Origin: Eubacteriaceae bacterium
Lineage (GTDB): Bacteria > Bacillota > Clostridia > Lachnospirales > Lachnospiraceae
Direction of reading: 5' to 3'
Assembly: GCA_902362455.1 (NCBI GenBank)
Contig: CABIWJ010000002.1
Span: 310,001-374,000, forward strand
DNA: 64,000 nucleotides
Shown: positions 8,148 through 15,915 of the stretch, piece after piece
How the letters are laid out: every line of letters begins with the position of its first letter
How positions within the stretch are numbered: position 1 is the first letter of the stretch
Position numbers and translations under genes: made by a program
Notes under the pieces: generated by a model
Seen by the model: only the letters and a program-made list of their open reading frames with translations
Database searches by the model: none
What the model was told of the DNA's origin: nothing

Positions 8148-8741
8148 ATGAGTCAGGAAATATACGAGATAGTCAAGGGAATGGATTTAGAAAATATTGA
8201 AACCCAGCTTGCGTTACAATGTGCACCACTCATAACAGGACTAAAGGTTTCGAATCTTTTGATTATTTCAAAAGGTAATGAGGAAGTTGTGAAAAGAATA
8301 CTAAATCGTACTGGGATTTCATATTACAGACTTATACAGACCAGAACTAAAACCACATTTTTACTATTCAGACGAAATGAATTAGAAGAATTTCTGTCAG
8401 ATGAGAACGTTAGAAATGTACTTATGAAAGCAGGCTATAAGTCGTTACAGATTGATAAAATTCTTAGAACATTTAGTCTCAGATATGAAGCATATATACA
8501 GGGCGATAAGAGTTTTCCACATGAAATGGGATTGTTACTTGGTTATCCTGTAGAAGACGTAGTTGGTTTTGTGGAGAATAATGGTAAGAACTTTTTATAT
8601 TCCGGATATTGGAAAGTCTATGAGAACCAGAAAGCCAAAGTTAAATTATTTGATAAATTTAAAGTCGCCGAGGAAACATTGATTCATTTACTTTCAAATG
8701 GGCTTAGTATGTCAGATATAATTGACATTTATGCAACATAA
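8148..8741 (+). CDS. DUF3793 family protein
   Basis: This 197-aa soluble protein has no signal peptide or membrane segment. Its pattern, with QLALQCAPLITGLKVSN near the N terminus and PHEMGLLLGYPVEDV in the middle, matches my memory of DUF3793. The function is unknown, although family members often sit next to flavodoxin and ferrous-iron genes. Here flavodoxin follows after 33 bp and DUF2325 after that, so the three are likely co-transcribed. GGAGG precedes the ATG at 8148. A role in the response to iron shortage is inferred from neighbours only. Confidence 0.75.
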   Translation: MSQEIYEIVKGMDLENIETQLALQCAPLITGLKVSNLLIISKGNEEVVKRILNRTGISYYRLIQTRTKTTFLLFRRNELEEFLSDENVRNVLMKAGYKSLQIDKILRTFSLRYEAYIQGDKSFPHEMGLLLGYPVEDVVGFVENNGKNFLYSGYWKVYENQKAKVKLFDKFKVAEETLIHLLSNGLSMSDIIDIYAT

Positions 8742-8774
8742 AAAATTATTTTAAATAAAACGGAGGACATAAAA

Positions 8775-9209
8775 ATGAGCAAAGTAGAAGTAATATTCTG
8801 GTCACAGTCAGGAAATACACAGGCAATGGCAGAGGCAATTGGAAAAGGTATAACAGATGCAGGTAAAGAAGCTAATGTGGTATTCGTAAGCAGCGCATCA
8901 GTAGATGATGTTAAAAATGCTAAGGCATTTGCAATGGGGTGTCCGGCAATGGGAGCTGAAGTTTTAGAAGAATCTGAAATGGAGCCATTCGTACAGGATA
9001 TCGAGAGCTTCATAAATGGTAAGACAATTGCACTTTTTGGTTCATACGGCTGGGGTGATGGTCAGTGGATGAGAGACTGGGAAGATAGAATGACTGCTGC
9101 AGGAGCAACAGTATTAAATGGTGAGGGACTTATCTGTAATGAAGCTCCTGATGCTGATGCAATTGCAGAATGTGAAGAACTAGGTAAACAATTGGCTGCA
9201 TTAGTTTAA
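8775..9209 (+). CDS. Flavodoxin
   Basis: This 144-aa FMN protein carries single electrons in place of ferredoxin. The N-terminal phosphate loop SQSGNTQAMA (residues 10-19) binds the FMN phosphate, and the GSYGWGDGQWMRDW block near residues 87-100 is the usual isoalloxazine-contact region. Length and Gly/Tyr pattern are typical of short-chain clostridial flavodoxins. GGAGG precedes the start. It sits in the middle of a DUF3793-flavodoxin-DUF2325 unit. The many iron genes in the window are consistent with an iron-sparing role. Confidence 0.92.
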   Translation: MSKVEVIFWSQSGNTQAMAEAIGKGITDAGKEANVVFVSSASVDDVKNAKAFAMGCPAMGAEVLEESEMEPFVQDIESFINGKTIALFGSYGWGDGQWMRDWEDRMTAAGATVLNGEGLICNEAPDADAIAECEELGKQLAALV

Positions 9210-9223
9210 AATGGAGGTCTATA

Positions 9224-9508
9224 GTGAGTGTAGTTATAATAGGTGGCCATGACCGTATGGTCTGCCAATATAAAAAGATATGTAAAGAGCATAATTGTAA
9301 AGCTAAAGTATTTACACAAATGTCTGGTAATCTTAGTACAAAGATAGGAAGTCCGGATTTGATTATACTTTTTACAAACACTGTATCTCACAAAATGGTT
9401 CATTGTGCAATAACAGAAGCTGAAAAATGTAATGCTGAAGTTGTAAGATGCCATACGAGTAGTGGAAATGCATTAAATGAAATATTAAATACAGCAGTGG
9501 GTTTCTAG
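9224..9508 (+). CDS. DUF2325 domain protein
   Basis: This 94-aa protein is almost entirely the DUF2325 fold: VVIIGGHDRMVCQYKKI at the N terminus, a central SPDLIILFTNTVSHKMV strand-helix unit and VVRCHTSSGNAL near the end. The start is a GTG at 9224 with GGAGG 6 bases upstream and no competing ATG nearby. It lies 14 bp after flavodoxin and is followed by a terminator, so it is the last gene of that operon. The biochemical role of the family is not established; conserved Cys and His residues could bind a metal or be redox-active. Confidence 0.8.
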   Translation: MSVVIIGGHDRMVCQYKKICKEHNCKAKVFTQMSGNLSTKIGSPDLIILFTNTVSHKMVHCAITEAEKCNAEVVRCHTSSGNALNEILNTAVGF

Positions 9509-9540
9509 AATAAAATAGTAATTATTGCTAAAATTATAAA

Positions 9541-9603
9541 GAGAGTGAATTAAGGCTATATGTTATTTAGTTGATGTATAGATTAGCCACTCTCTTTTTA
9601 TTA
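9541..9603 (+). terminator. Terminator of the flavodoxin operon
   Basis: GAGAGTG (9541-9547) pairs with CACTCTC (9588-9594), and GGCTA (9554-9558) pairs with TAGCC inside it; TTTTTATTATT follows. The rest of the gap up to 9719 shows nothing recognisable. Confidence 0.75.
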
Positions 9604-9719
9604 TTTGAGTTTACTCATTGCCAGATGCTTAAAATGGGGTCTCCATCTGTGATATACTTGATTTATGATGTATCGTGTGCAAGTTAATGCTGTCAGATGC
9701 AAAAATTATGAAAAAACTA

Positions 9720-9748
9720 TTGACGAAAATATTCCTAGATGTTATTAT
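9720..9748 (+). promoter_or_regulatory. Probable promoter of the D-lactate dehydrogenase gene
   Basis: TTGACG (9720-9725), 17 bases, then TATTAT (9743-9748). The leader of about 120 bases to the gene is very AT-rich. A 65-codon frame within it (9675-9872) has a composition unlike the neighbouring proteins and was not accepted. No TTGTTAA-type Rex site was found. Confidence 0.5.
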
Positions 9749-9875
9749 AATAAAAACAGTAATAATTATTGATTTAAAATTCATATTTTGTATATTTATT
9801 ATAAATATTTACATACTACATAGATATAAGCAGTTTATACGCATATATTCAAAATGTGGGAAATGGAGGTAAGAG

Positions 9876-10865
9876 ATGAGAATATTATTTTACGATGCTA
9901 AGAAATATGATGTAGATTCATTTGATAAGGAATTAGTTAAATTTAGTAATATAGAGGTGGAATATTTAGATACTGATTTATCAAGGTCAACAGTAGCACT
10001 TGCGAGAGGATATGATGCCGTATGTGCATTTGTAAACTCTGATTGCAGCGCAAAAGTATTGGAGAAGTTAAATGAATTTGGAATCAAATTATTGCTTCTT
10101 AGATGTGCGGGTTTTAATAACGTAGATGTAGAAGCCGCTAATAAATACGGAATTACAGTACTCAGAGTTTCTGGATATTCACCTGAGGCAGTAGCAGAAT
10201 TTGCCATTACAATAGCACTTGCGGTAAACAGACATCTTCATAAAAGCTATATTAAGGTAAGAGAGAATAATTTTGCACTTACAGGTCTTACCGGCATTAA
10301 TTTCTTCGGTAAAACAGCAGGAATCATCGGTACAGGTAAAATTGGAGCAGCAATGTGCAGAATATGCCAAGGTCTTGGTATGAAAGTAATTGCTTATGAT
10401 GCCTATGTTAATCCTAATCTTGATTTTGTGGAATATAAGTCATTTGATGAAGTTCTAGCAGAAAGTGACCTGATATCACTGCATTGCCCATTAACAGAGG
10501 ACAATTATCATATGATTAACAAAGACACAATTGCTAAGATGAAAGATAATGTGATTTTAGTAAATACATCAAGAGGCGCATTAGTTGATACAAATGATTT
10601 AATTCAGGGAATAAGAGCTAAGAAATTCTTCGGTGTGGCATTAGATGTATATGAAGAAGAGACTAACAATGTATTTGAGGACAGGGCAGATGATATCTTA
10701 GATAATTCAGTTGTAGCACGCCTGTTATCATTTCCAAATGTCATCGTTACATCACATCAGGGCTTTCTGACAGAAGAAGCATTAGAATCAATAAGTAATA
10801 CAACACTTCAGAATGCAACTGATTATATGAATGGAAATATAAATGAGGCTAATCAGGTAAAATAA
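9876..10865 (+). CDS. ldhA: D-lactate dehydrogenase / D-2-hydroxyacid dehydrogenase
   Basis: This 329-aa NAD-dependent enzyme probably reduces pyruvate to D-lactate in the cytoplasm. It has the dinucleotide loop GTGKIGAAMCRI, and the catalytic triad is visible: R233 in NTSRGAL, E262 in the YEEET run, and H294 in TSHQGF. The spacing (29 and 61 residues) matches fermentative D-LDHs. GGAGG precedes the ATG. It stands alone with its own promoter and a downstream terminator. It is distinct from the second hydroxyacid dehydrogenase at 62048, whose active-site context looks more like a glycerate-type enzyme. Exact substrate preference is inferred. Confidence 0.88.
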   Translation: MRILFYDAKKYDVDSFDKELVKFSNIEVEYLDTDLSRSTVALARGYDAVCAFVNSDCSAKVLEKLNEFGIKLLLLRCAGFNNVDVEAANKYGITVLRVSGYSPEAVAEFAITIALAVNRHLHKSYIKVRENNFALTGLTGINFFGKTAGIIGTGKIGAAMCRICQGLGMKVIAYDAYVNPNLDFVEYKSFDEVLAESDLISLHCPLTEDNYHMINKDTIAKMKDNVILVNTSRGALVDTNDLIQGIRAKKFFGVALDVYEEETNNVFEDRADDILDNSVVARLLSFPNVIVTSHQGFLTEEALESISNTTLQNATDYMNGNINEANQVK

Positions 10866-10947
10866 TTATTATCTGCATTAAGTAAATTTGTAGCTGTCAA
10901 ATTTATTTTAACAGACGAATATAAGTTGCAAAATTCAGTGTATAGTT

Positions 10948-10998
10948 TGAGTTATAAATAAAAATGAGTTATAAATAAAAATGAGTTATAAATAAAAA
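10948..10998. repeat. Three perfect tandem copies of a 17-bp unit
   Basis: TGAGTTATAAATAAAAA occurs at 10948-10964, 10965-10981 and 10982-10998 without change. The array lies between the ldhA stop and the shared terminator. Each unit contains a TATAAA-like string, but no good -35 box precedes it. Confidence 0.95.
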
Positions 10999-11002
10999 GA
11001 GT

Positions 11003-11049
11003 AAAGGCAATTTCTTAAGTAAATTATGGGCTTAAGAAGTTGCCTTTTT
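11003..11049. terminator. Terminator between ldhA and cotJC (probably bidirectional)
   Basis: AAAGGCAA (11003-11010) pairs with TTGCCTTT (11040-11047), with an inner CTTAAG pairing. T follows on the plus strand and the run before the stem is A-rich, so it could end both ldhA and the opposing cotJ transcript. Nothing else is recognisable from there to 11168. Confidence 0.75.
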
Positions 11050-11168
11050 GATAAAACTATTTTTTGAAAAGCTAATTAAGAAAATTATCTAATATCTTAG
11101 TAAGAATATTAGATATAGTATTTAGATAATATATTTAGTAAATGCATTCAAAGGTATATTTAACTAAA

Positions 11169-11780
11169 TTATTTAGTACCACATTCTTTATCAATTGCTG
11201 GATTGCAGAAGTAGAAGTTATTGGAGTCTAAATGTTCCTGGACTATTCTAAGTGCCTCACCGAAACGCTGGAAGTGAACGATTTCTCTGGCACGCAGGAA
11301 TTTGATTGGTTCTACTACATCAGGATCTTTAATTACACGTAGAATGTTGTCGTAGGTAGATCTGGCTTTCTGTTCAGCAGCGAGATCCTCAGTAAGGTCT
11401 GTTATAGGATCGCCCTTAGACTGGAATTCGCAGGCGTTAAATGGAATTCCTCCGGCAGCCTGTGGCCACAGTGCAAGAGTGTGATCTATATAGTAATTAC
11501 CAAAGCCTGAATTATTTATCTCTTCGGGAGTCAGGTTTCTTGTGAGCTGATGAACAATAGTGGCAATCATTTCAAAATGAGCCAGTTCTTCGGTACCTAT
11601 ATCAGTCAATAAGCCAGCTACTTCTCTATAAGGAATGGTATATCTTTGAGACAGGTATCTCATTGAAGCACTAAGTTCTCCATCAGGTCCTCCATATTGG
11701 CTGATTATATACATTGCTGCTTTAGGATCAGTCTGTTTAATATTAATAGGATATTCAAGTCGTTTTTCATAATTCCACAT
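11169..11780 (-). CDS. cotJC: Spore coat protein CotJC (manganese-catalase fold)
   Basis: This 203-aa protein of the CotJC/Mn-catalase family is deposited in the inner spore coat. It is a ferritin-like helical bundle with metal-ligand Glu/His pairs visible in EELAHFEMIATIVHQL and in AREIVHFQRFGEAL, and an EQKA segment between them. It is the third gene of cotJABC, 3 bp after cotJB. Length is normal for the family. Whether it has catalase activity cannot be told from sequence, but the metal ligands look intact. Confidence 0.93.
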   Translation of the reverse strand: MWNYEKRLEYPINIKQTDPKAAMYIISQYGGPDGELSASMRYLSQRYTIPYREVAGLLTDIGTEELAHFEMIATIVHQLTRNLTPEEINNSGFGNYYIDHTLALWPQAAGGIPFNACEFQSKGDPITDLTEDLAAEQKARSTYDNILRVIKDPDVVEPIKFLRAREIVHFQRFGEALRIVQEHLDSNNFYFCNPAIDKECGTK

Positions 11781-11783
11781 AAG

Positions 11784-12047
11784 TTAACACTCTCCTTCCC
11801 ATGGCCATGGGTCAGTTGCCCAGTTCCAGAAATTAGTATTTGCTATATTATCTAACAATAACGGACCAAATTGGTTGTTATATAATCTGAGGGCTTTCTG
11901 ACGTTCGGCATTGTATTTCATAAAGAATGCTAATGCATCTTTATCATCAGGGTGTGTATCGAGATATAATGAGATATCAGTTACGGCAAAACTGACTTCA
12001 TTAATCCATTGTAATAATTGACTTCTATTCATTGTCTGCATCCGCAC
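11784..12047 (-). CDS. cotJB: Spore coat protein CotJB
   Basis: This 87-aa small coat component has the family pattern: MNRSQLLQWINEVSFAV, YLDTHPDDKDALAFF, and a C-terminal Pro/Trp-rich stretch with NFWNWATDPWPWEGEC. The ATG at 12047 lies 11 bases after AAAGGAGGT and overlaps the end of cotJA by 19 bases. A start at 12032 is also possible. The overlap implies translational coupling with cotJA. It probably helps assemble CotJC into the coat. Confidence 0.88.
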   Translation of the reverse strand: MRMQTMNRSQLLQWINEVSFAVTDISLYLDTHPDDKDALAFFMKYNAERQKALRLYNNQFGPLLLDNIANTNFWNWATDPWPWEGEC

Positions 12048-12274
12048 TTTTTACCTCCTTTAGAACCTCTGAATGGTTTATTTAATTCAGGAAATATAGT
12101 TCCTGCCTGTAAAGCCATAGGCAATTCATAGACCTGTGTGAAATATTGCCATGGTACATAAGCCATTGCGGCAGGCAGGTCAGAACAATTGTCTTGTGGT
12201 CTTTGCATGGATGCCATACCACAAGGACATTCACGTCTGTCATTCGTCTGATAGGTGTTAAAATTGTTGTACAT
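12029..12274 (-). CDS. cotJA: Spore coat associated protein CotJA
   Basis: This 81-aa first gene of the cotJ operon has the conserved core PAAMAYVPWQYFTQVYELPMAL followed by GTIFPELNKPF. An N-terminal CPCGMAS motif and a Cys-containing end (KKCGCRQ) flank it. The ATG is preceded by GGAGAGTAAT and lies about 20 bases after the predicted start of the sporulation-type promoter. With CotJB and CotJC it indicates that the organism is, or descends from, a spore former. Confidence 0.88.
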   Translation of the reverse strand: MYNNFNTYQTNDRRECPCGMASMQRPQDNCSDLPAAMAYVPWQYFTQVYELPMALQAGTIFPELNKPFRGSKGGKKCGCRQ

Positions 12275-12301
12275 ATTACTCTCCTTTTTTTAGTATATAA
12301 T

Positions 12302-12328
12302 TAGATTATGATAATAAGAAAAATTCGT
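12302..12328 (-). promoter_or_regulatory. Mother-cell (SigE/SigK-like) promoter of cotJABC
   Basis: Read on the minus strand, AC (12328-12327) is followed after 16 bases by CATAATCTA (12310-12302). This fits the SigK pattern AC-N16-CATANNNTA and resembles the related SigE -10 element. A start near 12295 would give a leader of about 20 bases with GGAG just before cotJA. Confidence 0.55.
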
Positions 12329-12468
12329 TACTTATAAATATTTAGCATTTACTTAAATAATAACTATGAAAAAACAACCAATTATGTTATCATTAAACTA
12401 CTATGTATCGTATATCTTATGAAGATATTCAGAGGTATGGAGTACCAACGGAAATGGAGGATTTAAAA

Positions 12469-13839
12469 ATGAGTAAAGAGATACCTTATAAGATTTATTT
12501 AGAGGAAAATGAGATGCCAAAGCAGTGGTATAATGTGCGTGCTGATATGAAGAATAAACCAGCTCCAATACTTAATCCTGCGACACTTAAACCTGTAACA
12601 GTTGATGAGTTATCAGGAATTTTCTGTACGGAATTAGCTAAACAGGAGCTTGATGATACAACAGCATATATTGATATCCCTGAAGAGATAAGAAATTTCT
12701 ATAAAATGTACAGACCAGCTCCACTTGTAAGAGCATATTGTCTTGAGAAGAAGTTAGGAACACCGGCACATATTTATTATAAATTCGAGGGAAATAATAC
12801 CTCAGGAAGCCACAAACTTAATTCAGCAATAGCCCAGGCATATTATGCTAAGAAGCAGGGATTAAAGGGTGTAACTACAGAGACAGGAGCAGGACAGTGG
12901 GGAACAGCACTTTCTATGGCTTGTTCATATTTTGATTTAGATTGTCAGGTATATATGGTAAAAGTCTCTTATGAACAGAAACCATTCAGAAGAGAGGTTA
13001 TGAGAACTTATGGTGCTAAAGTAACACCATCACCATCGATGACTACTGATGTCGGAAGAAGAATAAATGAGGAATTCCCGGGAACAACAGGAAGTCTTGG
13101 CTGTGCTATTTCAGAGGCAGTAGAAGCAGCTACATCACAGGAAGGCTACAGATATGTATTAGGTTCTGTATTATCCCAGGTATTATTACACCAGTCGATA
13201 ATCGGACTTGAGACAAAAGCAGCACTAGATAAATATGGAATTAAAGCTGATATGGTTATTGGTTGTGCAGGCGGCGGTTCTAACCTTGGAGGTCTTATTT
13301 CACCATTTGCAGGGGAAATGTTAAGAGGAGAGGCAGATTATAAATTAATCGCAGTAGAACCTGCTTCATGCCCAAGTCTTACAAGAGGAAGATATGTATA
13401 TGATTATTGTGATACCGGAAAGGTGTGCCCATTATCTAAGATGTATACATTAGGAAGTGGCTTTATACCATCAGCAAATCATGCAGGCGGATTAAGATAT
13501 CATGGAATGAGTTCAACAGTTTCACAGTTATATCATGACGGATTAATTGAAGCAAGAAGCGTTGAGCAGACAGAAGTATTTAAGGCAGCAGAACAGTTTG
13601 CAAAAGTAGAGGGTATACTTCCTGCTCCTGAAAGCAGTCACGCAATAAAAGTTGCGATAGATGAAGCTATGAAATGTAAAGAGACAGGAGAAGCTAAGAA
13701 TATCGTGTTCGGACTTACCGGAACAGGTTATTTTGATATGGTCGCTTATCAGAAATATAATGATGGATTAATGAGCGATTATATACCAACAGATGAAGAG
13801 ATAGAAAAGAGTCTGTCAGATTGTCCTAAAGTTGATTAA
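12469..13839 (+). CDS. trpB: TrpB-like PLP enzyme (TrpB2 type tryptophan synthase beta)
   Basis: This 456-aa protein belongs to the longer TrpB2 branch, which joins indole and serine to give tryptophan. The PLP lysine is K116 in SGSHKLNSA, and the phosphate-binding loop is GCAGGGSNLGG. GAGQWGTAL and EGILPAPESSHA are also typical. The ATG at 12469 follows AATGGAGG; an upstream in-frame ATG at 12403 would add 22 residues and has a poorer ribosome site. No trpA or other trp gene is nearby, which fits the indole-salvage role proposed for stand-alone TrpB2. A terminator follows. Confidence 0.9.
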   Translation: MSKEIPYKIYLEENEMPKQWYNVRADMKNKPAPILNPATLKPVTVDELSGIFCTELAKQELDDTTAYIDIPEEIRNFYKMYRPAPLVRAYCLEKKLGTPAHIYYKFEGNNTSGSHKLNSAIAQAYYAKKQGLKGVTTETGAGQWGTALSMACSYFDLDCQVYMVKVSYEQKPFRREVMRTYGAKVTPSPSMTTDVGRRINEEFPGTTGSLGCAISEAVEAATSQEGYRYVLGSVLSQVLLHQSIIGLETKAALDKYGIKADMVIGCAGGGSNLGGLISPFAGEMLRGEADYKLIAVEPASCPSLTRGRYVYDYCDTGKVCPLSKMYTLGSGFIPSANHAGGLRYHGMSSTVSQLYHDGLIEARSVEQTEVFKAAEQFAKVEGILPAPESSHAIKVAIDEAMKCKETGEAKNIVFGLTGTGYFDMVAYQKYNDGLMSDYIPTDEEIEKSLSDCPKVD

Positions 13840-13862
13840 GAGATAAATAATATGGTATAGTG

Positions 13863-13912
13863 AAAAAGCTGTAATATTAGAAAGTTTAAATTTTCAATAT
13901 TACAGCTTTTTA
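13863..13912 (+). terminator. Terminator after trpB
   Basis: AAAAAGCTGTAATATT (13863-13878) pairs with AATATTACAGCTTTTT (13896-13911), followed by ATTATAAAA. Confidence 0.9.
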
Positions 13913-13920
13913 TTATAAAA

Positions 13921-13957
13921 AATTGTCGTTCAGGGCTTTATAATTGCCGTTCAGGGC
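13921..13957. repeat. Direct repeat of a 16-bp unit before the DUF4474 ORF
   Basis: AATTGTCGTTCAGGGC (13921-13936) recurs as AATTGCCGTTCAGGGC (13942-13957), with one change and a 21-bp period. Confidence 0.8.
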
Positions 13958-13974
13958 AAGTTGGTCTATAAATA

Positions 13975-14625
13975 TTGAAATATGTAGTTGAAGATGATAT
14001 AAAAGTTATAATAAATATAGCTGATGGTAATGCAGAATTTGGTGCATATGTTTTAAGATTCGTATATGATAATCAATGTATGGCATACCATTCACAGCCT
14101 GATGCATGGCAAAGAAATTTTGGATATAATGTTTTTTATGATGAAATTTTTAAAATAGGCTCATATATGAATAAAGGGAGATTAAAAGCGAATATTGATG
14201 ATAAGCAATATGCACTTTGGATATGGAAAGGTGATTATTGGAATCTTCAGTCAGGTGCAGAAATAGGATTATATGAATACAAAGGTGAATATTCAGAAAC
14301 AGAACAATATGATGCAATAGATTATGAGGTTCCAATGGAATTATATTTATATAATTATTATGATAATGGTAATATAGAAAATGTATTTAGCTGGAAACCA
14401 ATAGTTAATCAATGGTGGATTACAGGTTTTAATGTAAAGTATACAGAACCTGATCCGGATAAAATGATTACTATAGGAAAAATAGATTTATCTGAACATA
14501 AAGATTTGTATTATTTATTTGCTAAAAGTACAGAATATCAAGATATAGATAAAGAAAATCTTGTTTTTGACAGTATAAACAAATGTATTTATGTAATATG
14601 GTATAATGAGGAATATGTGAAATGA
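13975..14625 (+). CDS. DUF4474-like protein, possibly 5'-truncated
   Basis: The 216 residues match the DUF4474 pattern from memory: PDAWQRNFGYNVFYDE, WIWKGDYWNLQSGAEIGLYE and WWITGFNVKY. The function of the domain is unknown. The reading frame is open only from a TTG at 13975, with a stop directly before it and no ribosome site. The first internal ATG (14080) would cut into the domain. No signal peptide is present. This suggests loss of the natural 5' end, although the rest is intact. Its stop overlaps the start of the first DUF5104-like gene (ATGA, 14622-14625). Confidence 0.55.
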   Translation: MKYVVEDDIKVIINIADGNAEFGAYVLRFVYDNQCMAYHSQPDAWQRNFGYNVFYDEIFKIGSYMNKGRLKANIDDKQYALWIWKGDYWNLQSGAEIGLYEYKGEYSETEQYDAIDYEVPMELYLYNYYDNGNIENVFSWKPIVNQWWITGFNVKYTEPDPDKMITIGKIDLSEHKDLYYLFAKSTEYQDIDKENLVFDSINKCIYVIWYNEEYVK

Positions 14626-15152
14626 GAAAGAAAGCAACGATAGCAATAACATTAATTTTAGTAAGTATTTTTATGCTTGCGTGTACAAGTGAAATTAAAA
14701 CAACAATTTCTGAATTAGCAGATAATAACGAAAGTAAAACAACTGATGAGCAAATATGGGATATGGCTTTAGAAATATATGAAGGATTGAAAAATAAAGA
14801 TAAAGACAGAATAAAGTCAGTTTTTTCAGAAAATCAATTAATGAATCATAGTAGAAAGATAGATAGAAATATTGACAAGATATATGAATTTATAGATGGC
14901 GAAATAGTTGAATATAAAGAAATAACCGGAAGTTGTGGAGGTGGAGAACAAAGATATTACGAATGGATTTATAGATATTTTGGTGGACATATTTTTGGAA
15001 TAAAAACTGATACCGGAAGAGAATATACAATAAGTTATGGGGGATGTATGGTAGATAAAAACGATAGTGATAATATAGGAATTTCCCACTTTATAATATG
15101 GGAAGAAGGCTCTGAAAGTGATGAAAGTATATTGGTAGGAACGGTTGATTAA
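14622..15152 (+). CDS. DUF5104-like lipoprotein, copy 1
   Basis: This 176-aa protein has a lipoprotein signal (hydrophobic residues 7-20, lipobox MLAC with C21), so it should be anchored outside the membrane. The mature part has DEQIWDMALEIYEGLKNKDKDRIKSVFSE blocks and a GEIVEYKEI strand. IKTDTGREYTISYGG and a DNIGI motif near the end complete a pattern I associate with DUF5104. It lacks the first residues (MNKIRK) of copies 2 and 3 and instead starts inside the DUF4474 stop codon. It is closest to copy 3 over most of its length but has a divergent end (GISHFIIWEEG). Function unknown. Confidence 0.75.
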   Translation: MRKKATIAITLILVSIFMLACTSEIKTTISELADNNESKTTDEQIWDMALEIYEGLKNKDKDRIKSVFSENQLMNHSRKIDRNIDKIYEFIDGEIVEYKEITGSCGGGEQRYYEWIYRYFGGHIFGIKTDTGREYTISYGGCMVDKNDSDNIGISHFIIWEEGSESDESILVGTVD

Positions 15153-15259
15153 TTTATACTATAATTTTGTAAGGCTATTACATTGAGAAATGTGATAGCC
15201 TTTGATGAAAGAGTTTCTAATAATATAGAAATTATTTAGAATATGTAGAGGAATAGAAA

Positions 15260-15808
15260 ATGAATAAAATAAGAAAAAGACTAGAGATATCAACGATAAC
15301 AATAACATTAATTTTAGTAAGTATTTTTATGCTTGCGTGTACAGGTGAAAATAAGTCAAAAACATCTGAAATTGAAAGCGAAAAAGAGACAAAATTAGAT
15401 AATGAAGAAATCAACAATATAGGATTAGAAATATATGAGGGATTAAAGAATAAAGATAAAGACAGAATAGAGGCGGTTTTCTCTGAAAATCAGATGTTAA
15501 AACATCACAGGAAGATAGATAAAGGAATTGACGAAGCATTTGAATTTATAGATGGTGAAATAGTTAACTATAAAAGTATATATGGAGGAGGTGCAGGAGG
15601 AAAAGTAAGAAATTACGAATGGATTGAAAAATTTTATGATGGATATATAGATTTAATACAAACGGATACTGGCAAAGAATATATGATAAATTATGGAGGC
15701 TGTTTGATAGATGATAAAGATAGTGACAATATCGGAATTTTCTACTTTGAGATATCAGAAAAAGACTCTGACAGCAATGAAAGTATATTTGTAGGAACAT
15801 ATAATTAG
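15260..15808 (+). CDS. DUF5104-like lipoprotein, copy 2
   Basis: This 182-aa paralogue has the lipobox MLAC at C27. It is the most divergent of the three in the mature part (ESEKETKLDNEEINNIGLEI, IYGGGAGGKVRNYEWIEKF) but keeps the shared framework: LKNKDKDRIEAVFSENQM, DGEIVNY, TDTGKEYMINYGGC and SDNIGIFYFEI. GAGGAATAG lies before the ATG at 15260. It has the same 5' flank as copy 3, so both are expected to be expressed alike. Function unknown; a small extracellular domain in which the acidic, Lys-rich helix and strands are conserved. Confidence 0.75.
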   Translation: MNKIRKRLEISTITITLILVSIFMLACTGENKSKTSEIESEKETKLDNEEINNIGLEIYEGLKNKDKDRIEAVFSENQMLKHHRKIDKGIDEAFEFIDGEIVNYKSIYGGGAGGKVRNYEWIEKFYDGYIDLIQTDTGKEYMINYGGCLIDDKDSDNIGIFYFEISEKDSDSNESIFVGTYN

Positions 15809-15915
15809 GTGATGTCATAATGTTGTAAGGCTATTACATTGAGAAATGTGATAGCCTTTGATGAAAGAGTTTCTAATAATATAGAAATTATTTAGAATAT
15901 GTAAAGGAATAGAAA

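Noticed and set aside
9675..9872. 65-codon ORF upstream of ldhA
   Set aside because: It is extremely Ile/Lys-rich, has no ribosome site, overlaps the proposed promoter and reads like AT-rich noncoding DNA.
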